Positions 28,578-37,311 are shown, counted from the first letter of the stretch. The stretch: 64,000 nt of DNA from Lactococcus termiticola (GCF_003116835.1 NZ_BFFO01000005.1:97368-161367), one strand, 5' to 3'. The notes: generated by a model from the sequence alone, not told the origin. Made by a program: numbers and translations.

Positions 28578-28889
28578 TTAGTTGTATTCTAAATGCCAGT
28601 CTCTCATGGCTTCAATGATTGGATAGAGGGCCATTCCTTTATCTGTCAAGCGGTATTCGACTTGAGGTGGGATAAGTGGCAGGACCTTTCTTGATAAGAT
28701 GCCCTCCTCCTCAAATGCTCTGAGGCGGGTTGCGAGAATTCTGGGGTTGATTCCATCAATATTTCTGATGAGATAACCGTAGTGTAGATGGCCATCAAGG
28801 ATGGCTGATAGAATTTCTAGGGCGAACTTGCCTTTTAATGTATTGATAACCGATCCAGCCAGACATTTTTTATCTTCTAAAAGTTCCAT
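28578..28889 (-). CDS. HxlR-family regulator (possibly YodB-like redox sensor)
   Basis: The 103-residue winged-helix protein has HxlR hallmarks: CLAGSVINTLKGKFALEIL, HYGYLIRNIDGINPRILATRLRAFEEEGIL and VEYRLTDKG. It has a single cysteine at position 9, the site used by YodB/CatR-type members to sense diamide and quinones; a redox role is an inference. It is divergent from an MFS efflux gene with two inverted repeats between them. Confidence 0.85.
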   Translation of the reverse strand: MELLEDKKCLAGSVINTLKGKFALEILSAILDGHLHYGYLIRNIDGINPRILATRLRAFEEEGILSRKVLPLIPPQVEYRLTDKGMALYPIIEAMRDWHLEYN

Positions 28890-28908
28890 CGTTGTTAAAT
28901 CTATCCTT

Positions 28909-28977
28909 AAGTATAGCTACTATACTTTATTTCCGTTCTTTTTAATCTCTTGTCGCTGTGCTATACTTCCAAAGTAT
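28909..28977. promoter_or_regulatory. Paired operators in the HxlR/MFS divergent promoter region
   Basis: Inverted repeat AAGTATAG-CTA-CTATACTT lies at 28909-28927 and a related ATACTT-CCA-AAGTAT at 28963-28977. Each contains a -10 box. The plus-strand TGC-TATACT at 28962-28967 serves the MFS gene, and the minus-strand TATACT in the first repeat serves the regulator. Both promoters could be blocked by the same dimeric repressor. Confidence 0.75.
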
Positions 28978-29072
28978 CAGCTTTTAGCTGAATCAATTAT
29001 ATCATCAAAGCTTAGAAGCTTGGGCTCTCTGAGCTTACAAAGTAGAGAGATTTTTAAGAATAGGAGATTAAA

Positions 29073-30425
29073 ATGACAGAGAAAAAAGTCTCAAACGGCT
29101 TAATCTTGATCACATTGGCCATTGGCTTTATCATGGCAACACTCGATGCTTCAGTAATGAACGTCGCTGTTGCTACACTTCAAAAGGCCTTATCCCTTGA
29201 TAATTCTAGCGGGACTTGGATTGTTGATTCGTATTTATTATCTTTTGCGAGTCTGCTTTTATTAGGCGGGGTCTTGGCCAATAAATTTGGAGCAAAACAG
29301 ATTTACTTACTAGGCTTAGTTATATTTACCATCGGGTCTATCTCAGGAGCCTTTTCTCAAAACGGGGCCTGGTTGATAGCTTCTCGTTTCTTGCAAGGGA
29401 TTGGTTCGGCCCTGTTTATGCCCAGTTCTCTAAGTTTACTGGTTTTATCATTTACTGATGAAAAAGAACGGGCTAAAATGTTGGGTATCTGGTCAGCGAT
29501 TGTCTCTGTTTCATCAGGTCTTGGGCCTTTTGTAGGTGGGGCTTTGATTTCATTTTTAGGCTGGCGGAGTATCTTTTTTATCAATGTTCCTTTTGGCATC
29601 ATTGGTTTGATTCTAGCTTATCGCTATGCTCTAAGCCCGACTTCAAATAGGACTTTAAGGGTTAGTTTCATTCCCAATTTGATTAGTATGCTTATGCTGG
29701 CTAGCTTTGCCTATACATTGATTGAGGGAGGAAGCCATGGTTGGACTTATCTTCCAGCGATAGTGAGTTTTCTTATCTTTATTGTTAGTCTGCTTCTCTT
29801 TATTTTGAATGAAAAGCAATCTCTTAATCCACTGATTCCTTTGGCTTTACTCAAAAATAAGGCCTTTGTCTACGCCAATATCACAGCCTTTTTATTGAAT
29901 GCCTCTATGATGGGTGGCCTCTTTATCTTTGGCCTTTATCTCCAGTCAGCAAGCCATAAGACAGCTGTTGAGGCCGGGGCCCAGCTGATTCCGATGATGA
30001 TTGTTTTTATGATTGGGAATTTAGTTTTTTCAAGGCTGGTTAAAAAATTTGGCACAGATAAAATGCTTATCTTTGGCCTTGTTTTAGCTACGCTTGGTTC
30101 AGCGGTCTTGCCCTTTATTTTAACCTTGCCTTATATTGTCTATGCTATCATATATGCAATCGCTAATCTGGGCGTGGGGATTGTCGTCCCAGCGATGACG
30201 GCAACTGCCATGCAAAAGGCAGGGGACGAACACAGCAATTTTGCCGGAGCAATCTTTAACGTGGCAAGACAGATTGGCTCTCTGTTTGGCGTGGCACTCT
30301 TGGGGGTTATCTTTTATCAGGCCAGCAAGGCTCTTGCTGGAGCAGAGATCTCTTTTGCCCTTATGGCAGTCTTTTATCTCATTGGCATTCTACTGAGTTT
30401 TGCCAACAAAAAAACGGCGATTTAA
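29073..30425 (+). CDS. MFS drug efflux transporter, DHA2 (EmrB/QacA) type
   Basis: The 450-residue membrane protein has TM1 with the DHA2 motif LDASVMNVAVATLQKAL, then WIVDSYLLSFASLLLLGGVLANKFG (motif A region), and motif C in SGLGPFVGGALI. About 14 hydrophobic segments are present. It probably exports drugs or toxic organics. AGGAG precedes the start. Control by the divergent HxlR protein is likely from the operators. Confidence 0.87.
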   Translation: MTEKKVSNGLILITLAIGFIMATLDASVMNVAVATLQKALSLDNSSGTWIVDSYLLSFASLLLLGGVLANKFGAKQIYLLGLVIFTIGSISGAFSQNGAWLIASRFLQGIGSALFMPSSLSLLVLSFTDEKERAKMLGIWSAIVSVSSGLGPFVGGALISFLGWRSIFFINVPFGIIGLILAYRYALSPTSNRTLRVSFIPNLISMLMLASFAYTLIEGGSHGWTYLPAIVSFLIFIVSLLLFILNEKQSLNPLIPLALLKNKAFVYANITAFLLNASMMGGLFIFGLYLQSASHKTAVEAGAQLIPMMIVFMIGNLVFSRLVKKFGTDKMLIFGLVLATLGSAVLPFILTLPYIVYAIIYAIANLGVGIVVPAMTATAMQKAGDEHSNFAGAIFNVARQIGSLFGVALLGVIFYQASKALAGAEISFALMAVFYLIGILLSFANKKTAI

Positions 30426-30439
30426 TAAATCGCTGTTTT

Positions 30440-30601
30440 TTATTTTACTTCTTTAAATACAACGTGTTTACGAAGTTTTGGAGAGTATTTTTTCAATTCC
30501 AAACGGTCTGGTGTGTTACGTTTATTTTTTTGTGTCAAATAAAGGCGTTCTCCAGATTCTTTGTGTTCAAGAATAACGTGTGAGCGTACTCCAGCTGCCA
30601 T
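30440..30601 (-). CDS. rpmG: Ribosomal protein L33 (bL33, zinc-free form)
   Basis: The 53-residue product has [20 protein letters not shown] and [18 protein letters not shown]. No zinc-binding cysteines are present, so this is the C-minus paralogue. AGGAG lies upstream. It lies 26 bp downstream of rpmF in one transcription unit. Confidence 0.93.
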   Translation of the reverse strand: MAAGVRSHVILEHKESGERLYLTQKNKRNTPDRLELKKYSPKLRKHVVFKEVK

Positions 30602-30627
30602 GATAGGCTCCTTTCTTCTTAACTAAA

Positions 30628-30801
30628 TTATTTAACGTCGCGGACTTTACGGCCTTTGTAGTAGCCCTTAAGTGAAACGCGATGTGAGCGGCTGTAGTCG
30701 CCAGTTGTTTCGTCAAATGTAACAGATGGAGCTGTCAATTTGTAGTGGGTACGACGTTTGTTTTTCTTCGATGTTGAAGTGTGACGTGCAGGTACTGCCA
30801 T
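30628..30801 (-). CDS. rpmF: Ribosomal protein L32 (bL32)
   Basis: The 57-residue product opens [22 protein letters not shown] and ends [11 protein letters not shown]. The Cys-X2-Cys pair of zinc-binding L32 is absent. GGAGG ribosome site. The promoter at 30857-30884 drives rpmF-rpmG. Confidence 0.93.
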   Translation of the reverse strand: MAVPARHTSTSKKNKRRTHYKLTAPSVTFDETTGDYSRSHRVSLKGYYKGRKVRDVK

Positions 30802-30856
30802 TGTTTTGGTCCTCCGTGATTGATTTTGTTCTTGTCTAGCAAAAACTTACTTTACT

Positions 30857-30884
30857 AGTATAGCATAAAATTTTTGAAATGCAA
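30857..30884 (-). promoter_or_regulatory. Promoter of rpmF-rpmG
   Basis: The minus strand has TTGCAT, a 16-bp spacer, and TGC-TATACT. Confidence 0.75.
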
Positions 30885-30900
30885 GTTTTGTAAAGTATTA

Positions 30901-31047
30901 TTACTTGACATTTGATTGCCGAGAGCTCTGAGACTTCAATGCGACCAAGGGAAGCAATGACGGCCAGAATTCTCTAATCAAAGCGTTCAAGGCGAAAATC
31001 AGCCTGATAGACCCTCCTCTGTCAAAAGACTTTGACAGTCTTCCCAT
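30901..31047 (-). CDS. Possible small hydrophobic peptide, 48 residues
   Basis: An uninterrupted frame reads ATG to TAA, with a hydrophobic core IRLIFALNALIREFWPSLLP and a polar tail. No ribosome-binding site precedes it, and it overlaps the -35 of the divergent metal-ATPase promoter. It could be a chance frame. It is listed because the gap (30802-31245) otherwise holds only the two promoters and the structured leader. Confidence 0.2.
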   Translation of the reverse strand: MGRLSKSFDRGGSIRLIFALNALIREFWPSLLPLVALKSQSSRQSNVK

Positions 31048-31076
31048 TTTGCTGGAAAGGTCATCTTTGTTATAAT
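31020..31076 (+). promoter_or_regulatory. Promoter of the P1B ATPase gene with an upstream palindrome
   Basis: TTGCTG (31049-31054), 16 bp, TGT-TATAAT (31071-31076). Just upstream is TGTCAAA-AGAC-TTTGACA (31020-31037), a possible operator. The start codon lies about 165 nt downstream, leaving room for a leader. Confidence 0.6.
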
Positions 31077-31082
31077 TAAGAT

Positions 31083-31245
31083 ATTCTCATGTGAGACTTC
31101 AAACAGTCAACAGCTCAGCGTCGAAAGACTCAAAGTGCGAGGCGAGGCCGTCAGCTATCCTGGATAAAAACAGTATCCAAGGCTGGCCGTCTTCAAATCA
31201 AACAGGGCAAATGATTCACGAAAAACTGTTTTTGGAGGAATACAC
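31083..31245 (+). promoter_or_regulatory. Structured 5' leader of the metal ATPase gene, candidate riboswitch
   Basis: The leader contains a GTC-GAAA-GAC tetraloop hairpin (31120-31129) and a GGCC/GGCC-closed arm (31146-31149, 31185-31188) enclosing hairpin GGATA/TATCC (31162-31178). The segment AAAAACAG, mostly the loop of the latter (31066-31073 plus 100), is fully complementary to CTGTTTTT at 31226-31233, directly before the GGAGG ribosome site. Alternative pairing could control access to the site. A NiCo-type metal riboswitch would suit the gene but is not shown. Confidence 0.45.
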
Positions 31246-33027
31246 ATGAAAAACTGGCAAAAACTCGTCTTGGTCTTTGCGATTGCGATCGCAGCCCTTT
31301 TGGCCGAGTTTGTATTTAAGGCACCCTTAGTCTCGCGTGGCATTGTAACGGTCGCGGGTGGCGTTTTAGCACTGTCTATGTTTTGGGAAATGATTAAAAC
31401 CCTGCGTAGCGGCTCTTACGGTGTCGATTTATTGGCGATTACGGCCATTATTGCAACCCTGCTCGTGGGTGAGTACTGGGCTTCTTTGATTATCATTTTA
31501 ATGTTGGTCGGCGGAGAAAGTTTGGAAGACTATGCGGCAGGCCGGGCCAACCGTGAGCTGTCGAGTCTTTTGGAGCAGTCGCCTGACATTGCCCATGTCA
31601 AGGCGTCAGAGCAAATCAAAGACATGGCCCTCGATGAGATTGCTGTCGGGACGACCCTCGTGGTGCGTCCGCTGGAAGTGATTCCCATCGACGGCATCCT
31701 ACTTTCTGCGGCGGCCAGCCTCAATGAAGCTTCGGTCACGGGAGAAAGCAAGCCCAATGAGTTGGTCAAGGGCGATAACGTCATGTCTGGTGCGATTAAC
31801 GGCAACAACAGCATCGAGGTCCAGACCACAGTGCCAGCTTCTGAGTCGCAATTTCAAAAGATTATCAGCCTGGTTAAAGAGGCTGAGTCTACGCCGGCGA
31901 ATTTTGTCCGCCTGGCCGACCGCTATGCCGTGCCTTTTACTATCATCGCCTATATCATTGCAGCTGTGGCTTATTTTATTTCTGGGAATCCGGTTCGGAT
32001 TGCTGAGGTCTTGGTTGTGGCCAGTCCTTGTCCGCTGATTTTGGCGGCTCCGATTGCCTTTGTTTCTGGGATGAGTCGCTCTTCTAAAAATGGCTTTTTA
32101 ATTAAGAATGGCCAGATTATTGAGAAGTTGGCTGTGGCCAAATCAATTTTCTTTGATAAGACGGGGACCATCACTGATGGAGAGCTTGAGGTTGAAGCGG
32201 TGAAGCCGGTCGAGGCTGTTTCTGAAGAAGAGCTCCTGGCCATTGTTTACGCACTGGAAAAGGAAAGTAACCATATCTTGGCTAAGGCTTTAGTGGCCTA
32301 TGTTGAAAAGGGCGACATCCCTAATATTTCGGCCGACCGTCTGGCAGAAGTGCCAGGGATGGGGGTTGAAGCCATGGTCAATGGCTCTGACATCAAGATT
32401 GGTCGGGCCAGCTTTGTCGATGCCCCTAAAGGCCTTGACTATGAGACGGCTTTCTATGTCAGCCGGGATGACCAGTATATCGGTGCTGTGACCTTTTCAG
32501 ACCAGATTCGGGAAAATGCTGCTGAGGCTATTAACCGTCTTAGGAAGCTCGGCATCAATGAAATCAGCATGCTGACCGGCGACAACGAGCGGGTGGCCCA
32601 GAAGATTGCTGCTGAGGTCAATATCAGCAATGTTCACGCCAGTCTCCTGCCCGATGAAAAGCTGGCAGCCATCCAGTCGGCTGAGCACAAGCCTACCATC
32701 ATGGTCGGTGACGGCATCAACGACGCTCCAGCCCTGGCCCTGGCAGATGTCGGGATTGCGGTCGGTGTCGGCGGGGCAACAGCGGCCAGCGAAGCGGCTG
32801 ATTTGGTCTTGCTGAAGAACGATATCAACTGTGTGCCGACGGCTGTGACCATCAGCCGGGATACCATGAAGATTGCCCGTCAGGCAGTTCTGATTGGGAT
32901 TATCATCTGTATTATTTTGATGCTGATTGCAGTAACCGGGCTGATCCCGGCTATCATCGGGGCACTTTTTCAAGAGGTCATCGATGTGGTCTCTATCCTC
33001 TATGCCCTGCGGGCACTTCGAGGTTAA
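31246..33027 (+). CDS. Heavy-metal P1B-type ATPase (SPC class, no N-terminal metal domain)
   Basis: The 593-residue exporter lacks HMA domains. It has about six to eight TM helices, actuator TGESKPNE, the SPCPLILAAP transmembrane motif, phosphorylation site FDKTGTITDG, and GDGINDAPAL. SPC rather than CPC points to the P1B-4 group, which moves Co2+ and sometimes Zn2+, Cd2+ or Fe2+. The last helix reads FQEVIDVVSILYALRAL instead of the group's HEGxT motif, so the substrate is uncertain. A structured leader and a terminator frame the gene. Confidence 0.88.
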   Translation: MKNWQKLVLVFAIAIAALLAEFVFKAPLVSRGIVTVAGGVLALSMFWEMIKTLRSGSYGVDLLAITAIIATLLVGEYWASLIIILMLVGGESLEDYAAGRANRELSSLLEQSPDIAHVKASEQIKDMALDEIAVGTTLVVRPLEVIPIDGILLSAAASLNEASVTGESKPNELVKGDNVMSGAINGNNSIEVQTTVPASESQFQKIISLVKEAESTPANFVRLADRYAVPFTIIAYIIAAVAYFISGNPVRIAEVLVVASPCPLILAAPIAFVSGMSRSSKNGFLIKNGQIIEKLAVAKSIFFDKTGTITDGELEVEAVKPVEAVSEEELLAIVYALEKESNHILAKALVAYVEKGDIPNISADRLAEVPGMGVEAMVNGSDIKIGRASFVDAPKGLDYETAFYVSRDDQYIGAVTFSDQIRENAAEAINRLRKLGINEISMLTGDNERVAQKIAAEVNISNVHASLLPDEKLAAIQSAEHKPTIMVGDGINDAPALALADVGIAVGVGGATAASEAADLVLLKNDINCVPTAVTISRDTMKIARQAVLIGIIICIILMLIAVTGLIPAIIGALFQEVIDVVSILYALRALRG

Positions 33028-33044
33028 ATTGCCAGCATTTTTAA

Positions 33045-33082
33045 GCATAAAAAGATGGGCAGAAGTCTATCTTTTTTGATGC
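33045..33082 (+). terminator. Terminator of the metal ATPase gene
   Basis: AAAAAGAT / ATCTTTTTT stem extended by GCAT/ATGC. The T-run is on the plus strand. Confidence 0.75.
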
Positions 33083-33090
33083 TCTTTTGA

Positions 33091-33096
33091 TAAAAT
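33091..33096 (+). promoter_or_regulatory. Extended -10 box of the deacetylase gene
   Basis: TG-A-TAAAAT ends 7 nt before the ATG at 33104. There is no usable Shine-Dalgarno, so a leaderless mRNA is predicted. Confidence 0.55.
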
Positions 33097-33103
33097 TAGG
33101 CTT

Positions 33104-34063
33104 ATGCAAAGAAGAAATAGAAGAAGGCCGAAGAAGTCAAAGTTTCCTCTGGTTTTAGGAAGTCTCCTGGTCATTTTAATCCTTGGTATCGCAGCTGTTT
33201 TGGCCTATCCTCGTGTCCAGCAGGCTCTAAAAAAGCCGGCAGAGAAGACCGAGCAGGCGAGCAGTACTGCCTCATCTACGAAGGCAAGCAGTTCTAGTGA
33301 AGCTAAGCCCAAGATGGCCAATGCGACCTGGATTGACAGTAAGGGCGACAACCAGCTTCCCATCCTTATGTTTCACTATGTGTCGGGCCAGGATTCTGAT
33401 TTGACCGACAGCAACTGGATGTCAGCAGCGACCTTTGATGCAGATATGAAGGCCTTGAAGGAGGCCGGCTACACCACAGTGACGGCTGAAGAGGCCCAGA
33501 AAATCATTACAGAGCACAAAAAGCCCAGCAATAAGATGGTCTGGCTGACCTTTGATGATGGCTCACTGACCAATCTCCGGGATGTGACCCCAATTCTTGA
33601 AAAATATGACATGCATGCGACGGCCTTTTTGATCACAGGATTTATTGACAATAAGCAAGGCGGGATCCTGAGTTGGGACAATGTGAACACGATGAAGGCC
33701 AGCGGTCGCTGGGACTTTGGTAGTCACACGGTTGACCACAATGACCTGGGCACGCAGGATGCGGCCGCTCAGACGGCTGAACTGAGGGATTCGCAGGCGG
33801 CCTTGAAGCAACATCTGGGCATCACGACCAATATCATCTGCTATCCGGCAGGTGGCTACAATGCTGATACACTGACCGTCGCCAAGCAACTGGGCTATGA
33901 ATTTGGTCTGGCCGAACCAGGTCGTAATGGGGCAGTTGCCCAGGCAGCTACAGCTTCGGACGGCCTCTTGACCCTCTCACGCTTCCGGATGTCAAGTACA
34001 ACAGGTCCTGACGAGCTCAAGCAGATGCTGGCTCCGGCTGAAGCTTATAACGCGAGTAATTAA
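33104..34063 (+). CDS. pgdA: Polysaccharide (peptidoglycan) deacetylase, membrane-anchored
   Basis: The 319-residue protein has a basic cytoplasmic start (MQRRNRRRPKKSK), one TM segment, and an S/T/K-rich linker (about residues 45-75). A NodB domain follows with LTFDDGS (catalytic/metal aspartates) and the metal pair HTVDH, plus CYPAGGYN. It likely removes acetyl groups from cell-wall GlcNAc, giving lysozyme resistance. The symbol pgdA is by class, not by close match. Confidence 0.82.
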   Translation: MQRRNRRRPKKSKFPLVLGSLLVILILGIAAVLAYPRVQQALKKPAEKTEQASSTASSTKASSSSEAKPKMANATWIDSKGDNQLPILMFHYVSGQDSDLTDSNWMSAATFDADMKALKEAGYTTVTAEEAQKIITEHKKPSNKMVWLTFDDGSLTNLRDVTPILEKYDMHATAFLITGFIDNKQGGILSWDNVNTMKASGRWDFGSHTVDHNDLGTQDAAAQTAELRDSQAALKQHLGITTNIICYPAGGYNADTLTVAKQLGYEFGLAEPGRNGAVAQAATASDGLLTLSRFRMSSTTGPDELKQMLAPAEAYNASN

Positions 34064-34087
34064 AAAAGTGTCCAGTGGACACTTTTT
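34062..34087. terminator. Bidirectional terminator between the deacetylase gene and parB
   Basis: AAAAAGTGTCC-AGT-GGACACTTTTT, between converging genes. Nothing else is evident up to the parB stop. Confidence 0.88.
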
Positions 34088-34182
34088 CTAATCTCGCAGA
34101 ATGCTGGTATTTCGGTCTTTTTGGAGGAATGAGAGCTCCGCACCAGAGGAATTTGAAAGCCTGGTGTCCAAAGCGGTAGCAT

Positions 34183-34956
34183 CTAATTCCTCTTAAGCCT
34201 CTCCACAATCAAATCTAACTGCTCCAAATCATCAAAGCTAATACTAATCTGCCCTTGATTTTTCTTATTCGCCTTAATTTTAACCTGGTTGCCAATAATC
34301 TGCTTGAGCTCTTCCTCAAGGGCCTCAGCATGGTTGATGGCCTTTGCTTTAGGACTCTTTTTAGGCGGATAAATCAGACTTTCTAGCTGGCGGACACTGA
34401 GTTTTTCCTTGATGGTCCGCAGGGCCAGAGCTTCCTGCTTGTCTGCCTGCTTGACAGCAAGCAGGGTCCGGCCGTGGCCAGCTGAGAGCTCTCCGGTTTC
34501 GATTTTAGTCAGGATGGATTCAGGGAGCTTCAGGAGGCGGAGGCTGTTGGAGACGTAGCTTCTGGACTTTCCGAGCTGTTTAGAGATGTCCTCTGGACTG
34601 AGGACTAGCTTGTCTTTGAGGGCCTGTAGGCTCCGGGCCTCCTCGATAGGGTCGAGGTTTTCCCGCTGGAGATTCTCGAGGATGGCGAGTCGCATCATTT
34701 CTTCGTCGTCATAGTCCCGCACGATGGCTGGAATCTCCGTGAGACCGGCCTTCTTGCTGGCCTGAAAACGGCGTTCGCCAGCCAGGAGTTCATAGCCGAT
34801 GACCTTGGATTCCCGCAGGATTATAGGTTGGAGGACGCCGTTTTCCTTGATAGAATCCGCCAGCTCCTCGAGAGCCTCTTCATCAAAGTGGGTCCGGGGC
34901 TGGTAGGGGTTTTTCACGATGCTTTTTAGGGGAATATATTCAATCGCTTCCGTCAT
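34183..34956 (-). CDS. parB: Chromosome partitioning protein ParB (Spo0J)
   Basis: The 257-residue CTPase clamp loads at parS and recruits SMC. The N-terminal domain has NPYQPRTHFDEEALEELADSI and the CTP-binding motif GYELLAGERRFQAS, then ILENLQRENLDPIEEA. The HTH is LSPEDISKQLGKSRSYVSNSLRLLKLP. No ParA gene is adjacent, as in streptococci. It overlaps the rarA end by 4 bp. A parS-like site lies in rel at 41806-41821. Confidence 0.95.
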   Translation of the reverse strand: MTEAIEYIPLKSIVKNPYQPRTHFDEEALEELADSIKENGVLQPIILRESKVIGYELLAGERRFQASKKAGLTEIPAIVRDYDDEEMMRLAILENLQRENLDPIEEARSLQALKDKLVLSPEDISKQLGKSRSYVSNSLRLLKLPESILTKIETGELSAGHGRTLLAVKQADKQEALALRTIKEKLSVRQLESLIYPPKKSPKAKAINHAEALEEELKQIIGNQVKIKANKKNQGQISISFDDLEQLDLIVERLKRN

Positions 34957-36218
34957 TTTTTCTTTCTCTTTTGCTCGTCAATCCAGACTTTTCTAGCATG
35001 GAGGGCCTTTTCGTACTTGCCGGTATCATCAGGCTGGAAGTAGTCAGCCTGCTTGATTTTATCTGGCAGGTATTGCTGGTCAACCCAGTGGTTGGGGTAA
35101 TTGTGGGCGTAGAGGTAGCCTTCGCTACGGCCGAGTTTTTTGGCACCGGCATAGTGGCCGTCCTGGAGATGGCTGGGGATCGGGAGGTTGCCGTATTTGC
35201 CAAGGTCAGAAATCGCTGTATCCATGGCTGTGTAGGCAGCGTTGGACTTGGGCGATAGGGCCAGGTCAATCACGATATTGGCAATGGGAATCCGGGCCTC
35301 AGGAAAGCCGAGGCGTTCTGCCGCCTGGATGGCTGACACTGTATGGAGGGCCGCATCAGGATTGGCTAGGCCAATGTCTTCGTAAGCCATAACCATGAGG
35401 CGACGGGTCAGACTCTGCAGGTCGCCACCTTCAACGAGGCGGGCAGCATAGTGTAAACTGGCGTTGACATCAGAGCCCCGGATAGATTTTTGCAGGGCGG
35501 AGAGGATGTCATAGTGGGCATCGCCGTCTTTGTCAAAGGTCGCTGCCTTGCGTTGGAGGCTGTTTTCCATGTCTTCTAGGGTCACCTGGTGGTCTGTAGA
35601 AGAAAGCACGGCAAGCTCTAAGGCATTGAAGGTCGAGCGGAGGTCGCCATTGGTCGAGTGGACCAGGAAGTTTTTGGCCTCATCGTCAAGCCTGACCTCA
35701 AAATCAAAGCCTCGCTCCTTGTCAGAGAGGGCCAGGCTGACGGCCTTTTCCAGGTCGCTAGCCTCGAGCGGTTTGAGCTCAAAAATCTGCACCCGGGAGC
35801 GAATGGCGGGAACCACTGAGAAATAAGGATTTTCAGTGGTCGCCCCAATCAGGATAATCTGGCCGTTTTCAATCAGAGGCAGGAGGAAGTCCTGCTTTGG
35901 CTTATCCAGTCGGTGGATTTCATCGAGTAGGAGGACGAGCTTGCCGGAGTACTCGGCTTCTGCGGCGATTTCCTGGAGGCGTTTCTTGCTGTCTGTAGTC
36001 GCATTAAAGGTCCGAAAGGCCGCATTCATGGTCCCTGCGATGGCAGAGGCAATCGAGGTCTTACCGATGCCTGGCGGGCCGTATAAAATCATCGATGTCA
36101 AAAGCTCAGCCTCAACCATACGGCGGATGATTTTTCCCTTGCCGACCAGATGCTCCTGGCCGATGATTTCTTCAATGGATCTAGGCCGCATGCGGCGGGC
36201 GAGGTTTTGTTGTGGCAT
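34953..36218 (-). CDS. rarA: Replication-associated recombination protein RarA (MgsA)
   Basis: The 421-residue AAA+ protein of the clamp-loader group acts at stalled forks. Walker A YGPPGIGKTS, Walker B LLLDEIHRLDKPKQD, sensor-1 GATTENPYF, and the tetramerisation region QKSIRGSDVNASLHYAARLVEGGD are all clear. AAGGAACAAG precedes the ATG. It forms a two-gene unit with parB, coupled by a 4-bp overlap. Confidence 0.95.
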   Translation of the reverse strand: MPQQNLARRMRPRSIEEIIGQEHLVGKGKIIRRMVEAELLTSMILYGPPGIGKTSIASAIAGTMNAAFRTFNATTDSKKRLQEIAAEAEYSGKLVLLLDEIHRLDKPKQDFLLPLIENGQIILIGATTENPYFSVVPAIRSRVQIFELKPLEASDLEKAVSLALSDKERGFDFEVRLDDEAKNFLVHSTNGDLRSTFNALELAVLSSTDHQVTLEDMENSLQRKAATFDKDGDAHYDILSALQKSIRGSDVNASLHYAARLVEGGDLQSLTRRLMVMAYEDIGLANPDAALHTVSAIQAAERLGFPEARIPIANIVIDLALSPKSNAAYTAMDTAISDLGKYGNLPIPSHLQDGHYAGAKKLGRSEGYLYAHNYPNHWVDQQYLPDKIKQADYFQPDDTGKYEKALHARKVWIDEQKRKKK

Positions 36219-36273
36219 CTTGTTCCTTTAATTTTTAGACTGTCAATGAAGTTGACAGGTCTGTAAACTTGTT

Positions 36274-36756
36274 TTATAGAAAGTAGGCGTAGAGCAGGTT
36301 ATCGACATATCTGCCTTCGATTTTGAATTCTTTTTTCTGACGGCCCTCGAGGACAAAGCCAAAGGACTCGTAGAGGCTGATGGCTGGTTCATTTCCAGCC
36401 AGGACTTCCATGCTGATTTTCTGGAAGCCTTCTTTTCTAGCAATCTCTAAAAAGTGCTTGAGGAGGGCTTTGGCAATGCCTTGTTCCCTGAAGTCTTCAG
36501 CGACAATCAAGCCAAAAGTCATGACATGGCGGGAGGCGAGGATAGGATGGCGGAGGCCGGCGTCAAGGATGCCGAGAATCTGGTTGTCATCATCGTTTAC
36601 AGCCAGATAGTAGTCACGCCCTTCTCGGAGGATTTTATTCATGATTTGCTCAGCTGTTGAACTCATGATGACAGGGGTCGCAATTCCCGTCCAATTTTCA
36701 TTTTCAAAGTCAGCGACATCGGCGAAGTCTTTAGGTTGGATATCTCTTATCTGCAA
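36274..36756 (-). CDS. GNAT-family N-acetyltransferase
   Basis: About 160 residues. The acetyl-CoA loop is EDFREQGIAKALLKHFLEIARKEG, followed by FQKISMEVLAGNEPAISLYESFGFVLEGRQKKEF. The substrate is unknown. The frame extends upstream to an ATG at 36813, but that lies near the promoter. The domain begins QIRDIQPKDFADV, so I take the TTG at 36756, with a weak AGAAAG upstream; start confidence is low. It is divergent from the DUF3013 gene. Confidence 0.8.
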   Translation of the reverse strand: MQIRDIQPKDFADVADFENENWTGIATPVIMSSTAEQIMNKILREGRDYYLAVNDDDNQILGILDAGLRHPILASRHVMTFGLIVAEDFREQGIAKALLKHFLEIARKEGFQKISMEVLAGNEPAISLYESFGFVLEGRQKKEFKIEGRYVDNLLYAYFL

Positions 36757-36816
36757 GGCGGGTCTTTCTAAGTTTTTTGATATAATTATTTTAACACAAA
36801 ACAAGGAGCTCAAGAA

Positions 36817-37284
36817 ATGGCAGACTACGGTTTTCTGGATATTTTAAACCAGCAATTAGACAAGAATTTTAGCTATGATTCAGAGATGAACTGGGATAAG
36901 CGAAACTTTGCAGTAGAGGTCAGCTTTTTGCTGGAGGCTGAAAACCCTGATGGCCTGGCATTGACGGATGCAGACGGTGTAGAGTCTGAAGAAAACGTGC
37001 TTTATGAGGATGCAGTACTTTTTTACAATCCTGTCAAGTCAAAGTTTGAGCCTGAAGATTATCTGGCTGCTATTCCCTATCCACCGCAGGGTCTGTCAGA
37101 AGAGTTTCTGGCCTACTTTGTCAACTTTTTACAGGAGACGGCTGACAAGGGGCTGGATGCCCTGATGGATTTTTTGGCTGATGAGGAGGCGGAGGCCTTT
37201 AGCTTGGATTTTGACCGGGAAGCCTTTGAGGCAGGCAGGGCCAAGCTGAATGAAGCAAAGTTTTACAAGTACCCAAGATATTAG
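36817..37284 (+). CDS. DUF3013 family protein
   Basis: The 155-residue acidic protein (start MADYGFLDILNQQLDKNF, end AKFYKYPRY) matches a Lactobacillales family often found upstream of prmA, as here. No catalytic motif or membrane segment is visible. An AAGGAG site precedes it. Function is unknown. Confidence 0.78.
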   Translation: MADYGFLDILNQQLDKNFSYDSEMNWDKRNFAVEVSFLLEAENPDGLALTDADGVESEENVLYEDAVLFYNPVKSKFEPEDYLAAIPYPPQGLSEEFLAYFVNFLQETADKGLDALMDFLADEEAEAFSLDFDREAFEAGRAKLNEAKFYKYPRY

Positions 37285-37311
37285 ATAAGTTGAGTTAAGG
37301 ATTTTAGAAAA

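Noticed and set aside
30901..31047. A firm gene call for the 48-residue peptide
   Set aside because: Without a ribosome site or relatives it stays a low-confidence listing only.
31083..31245. Reading the ATPase leader as a T-box
   Set aside because: There is no AGGGTGGNACCGCG-type T-box sequence and the gene is not amino-acid related.
32497..33048. A 183-codon antisense frame over the metal ATPase gene
   Set aside because: The sense frame has all P-type ATPase motifs; the antisense product shows none and is rich in N, D and Q.
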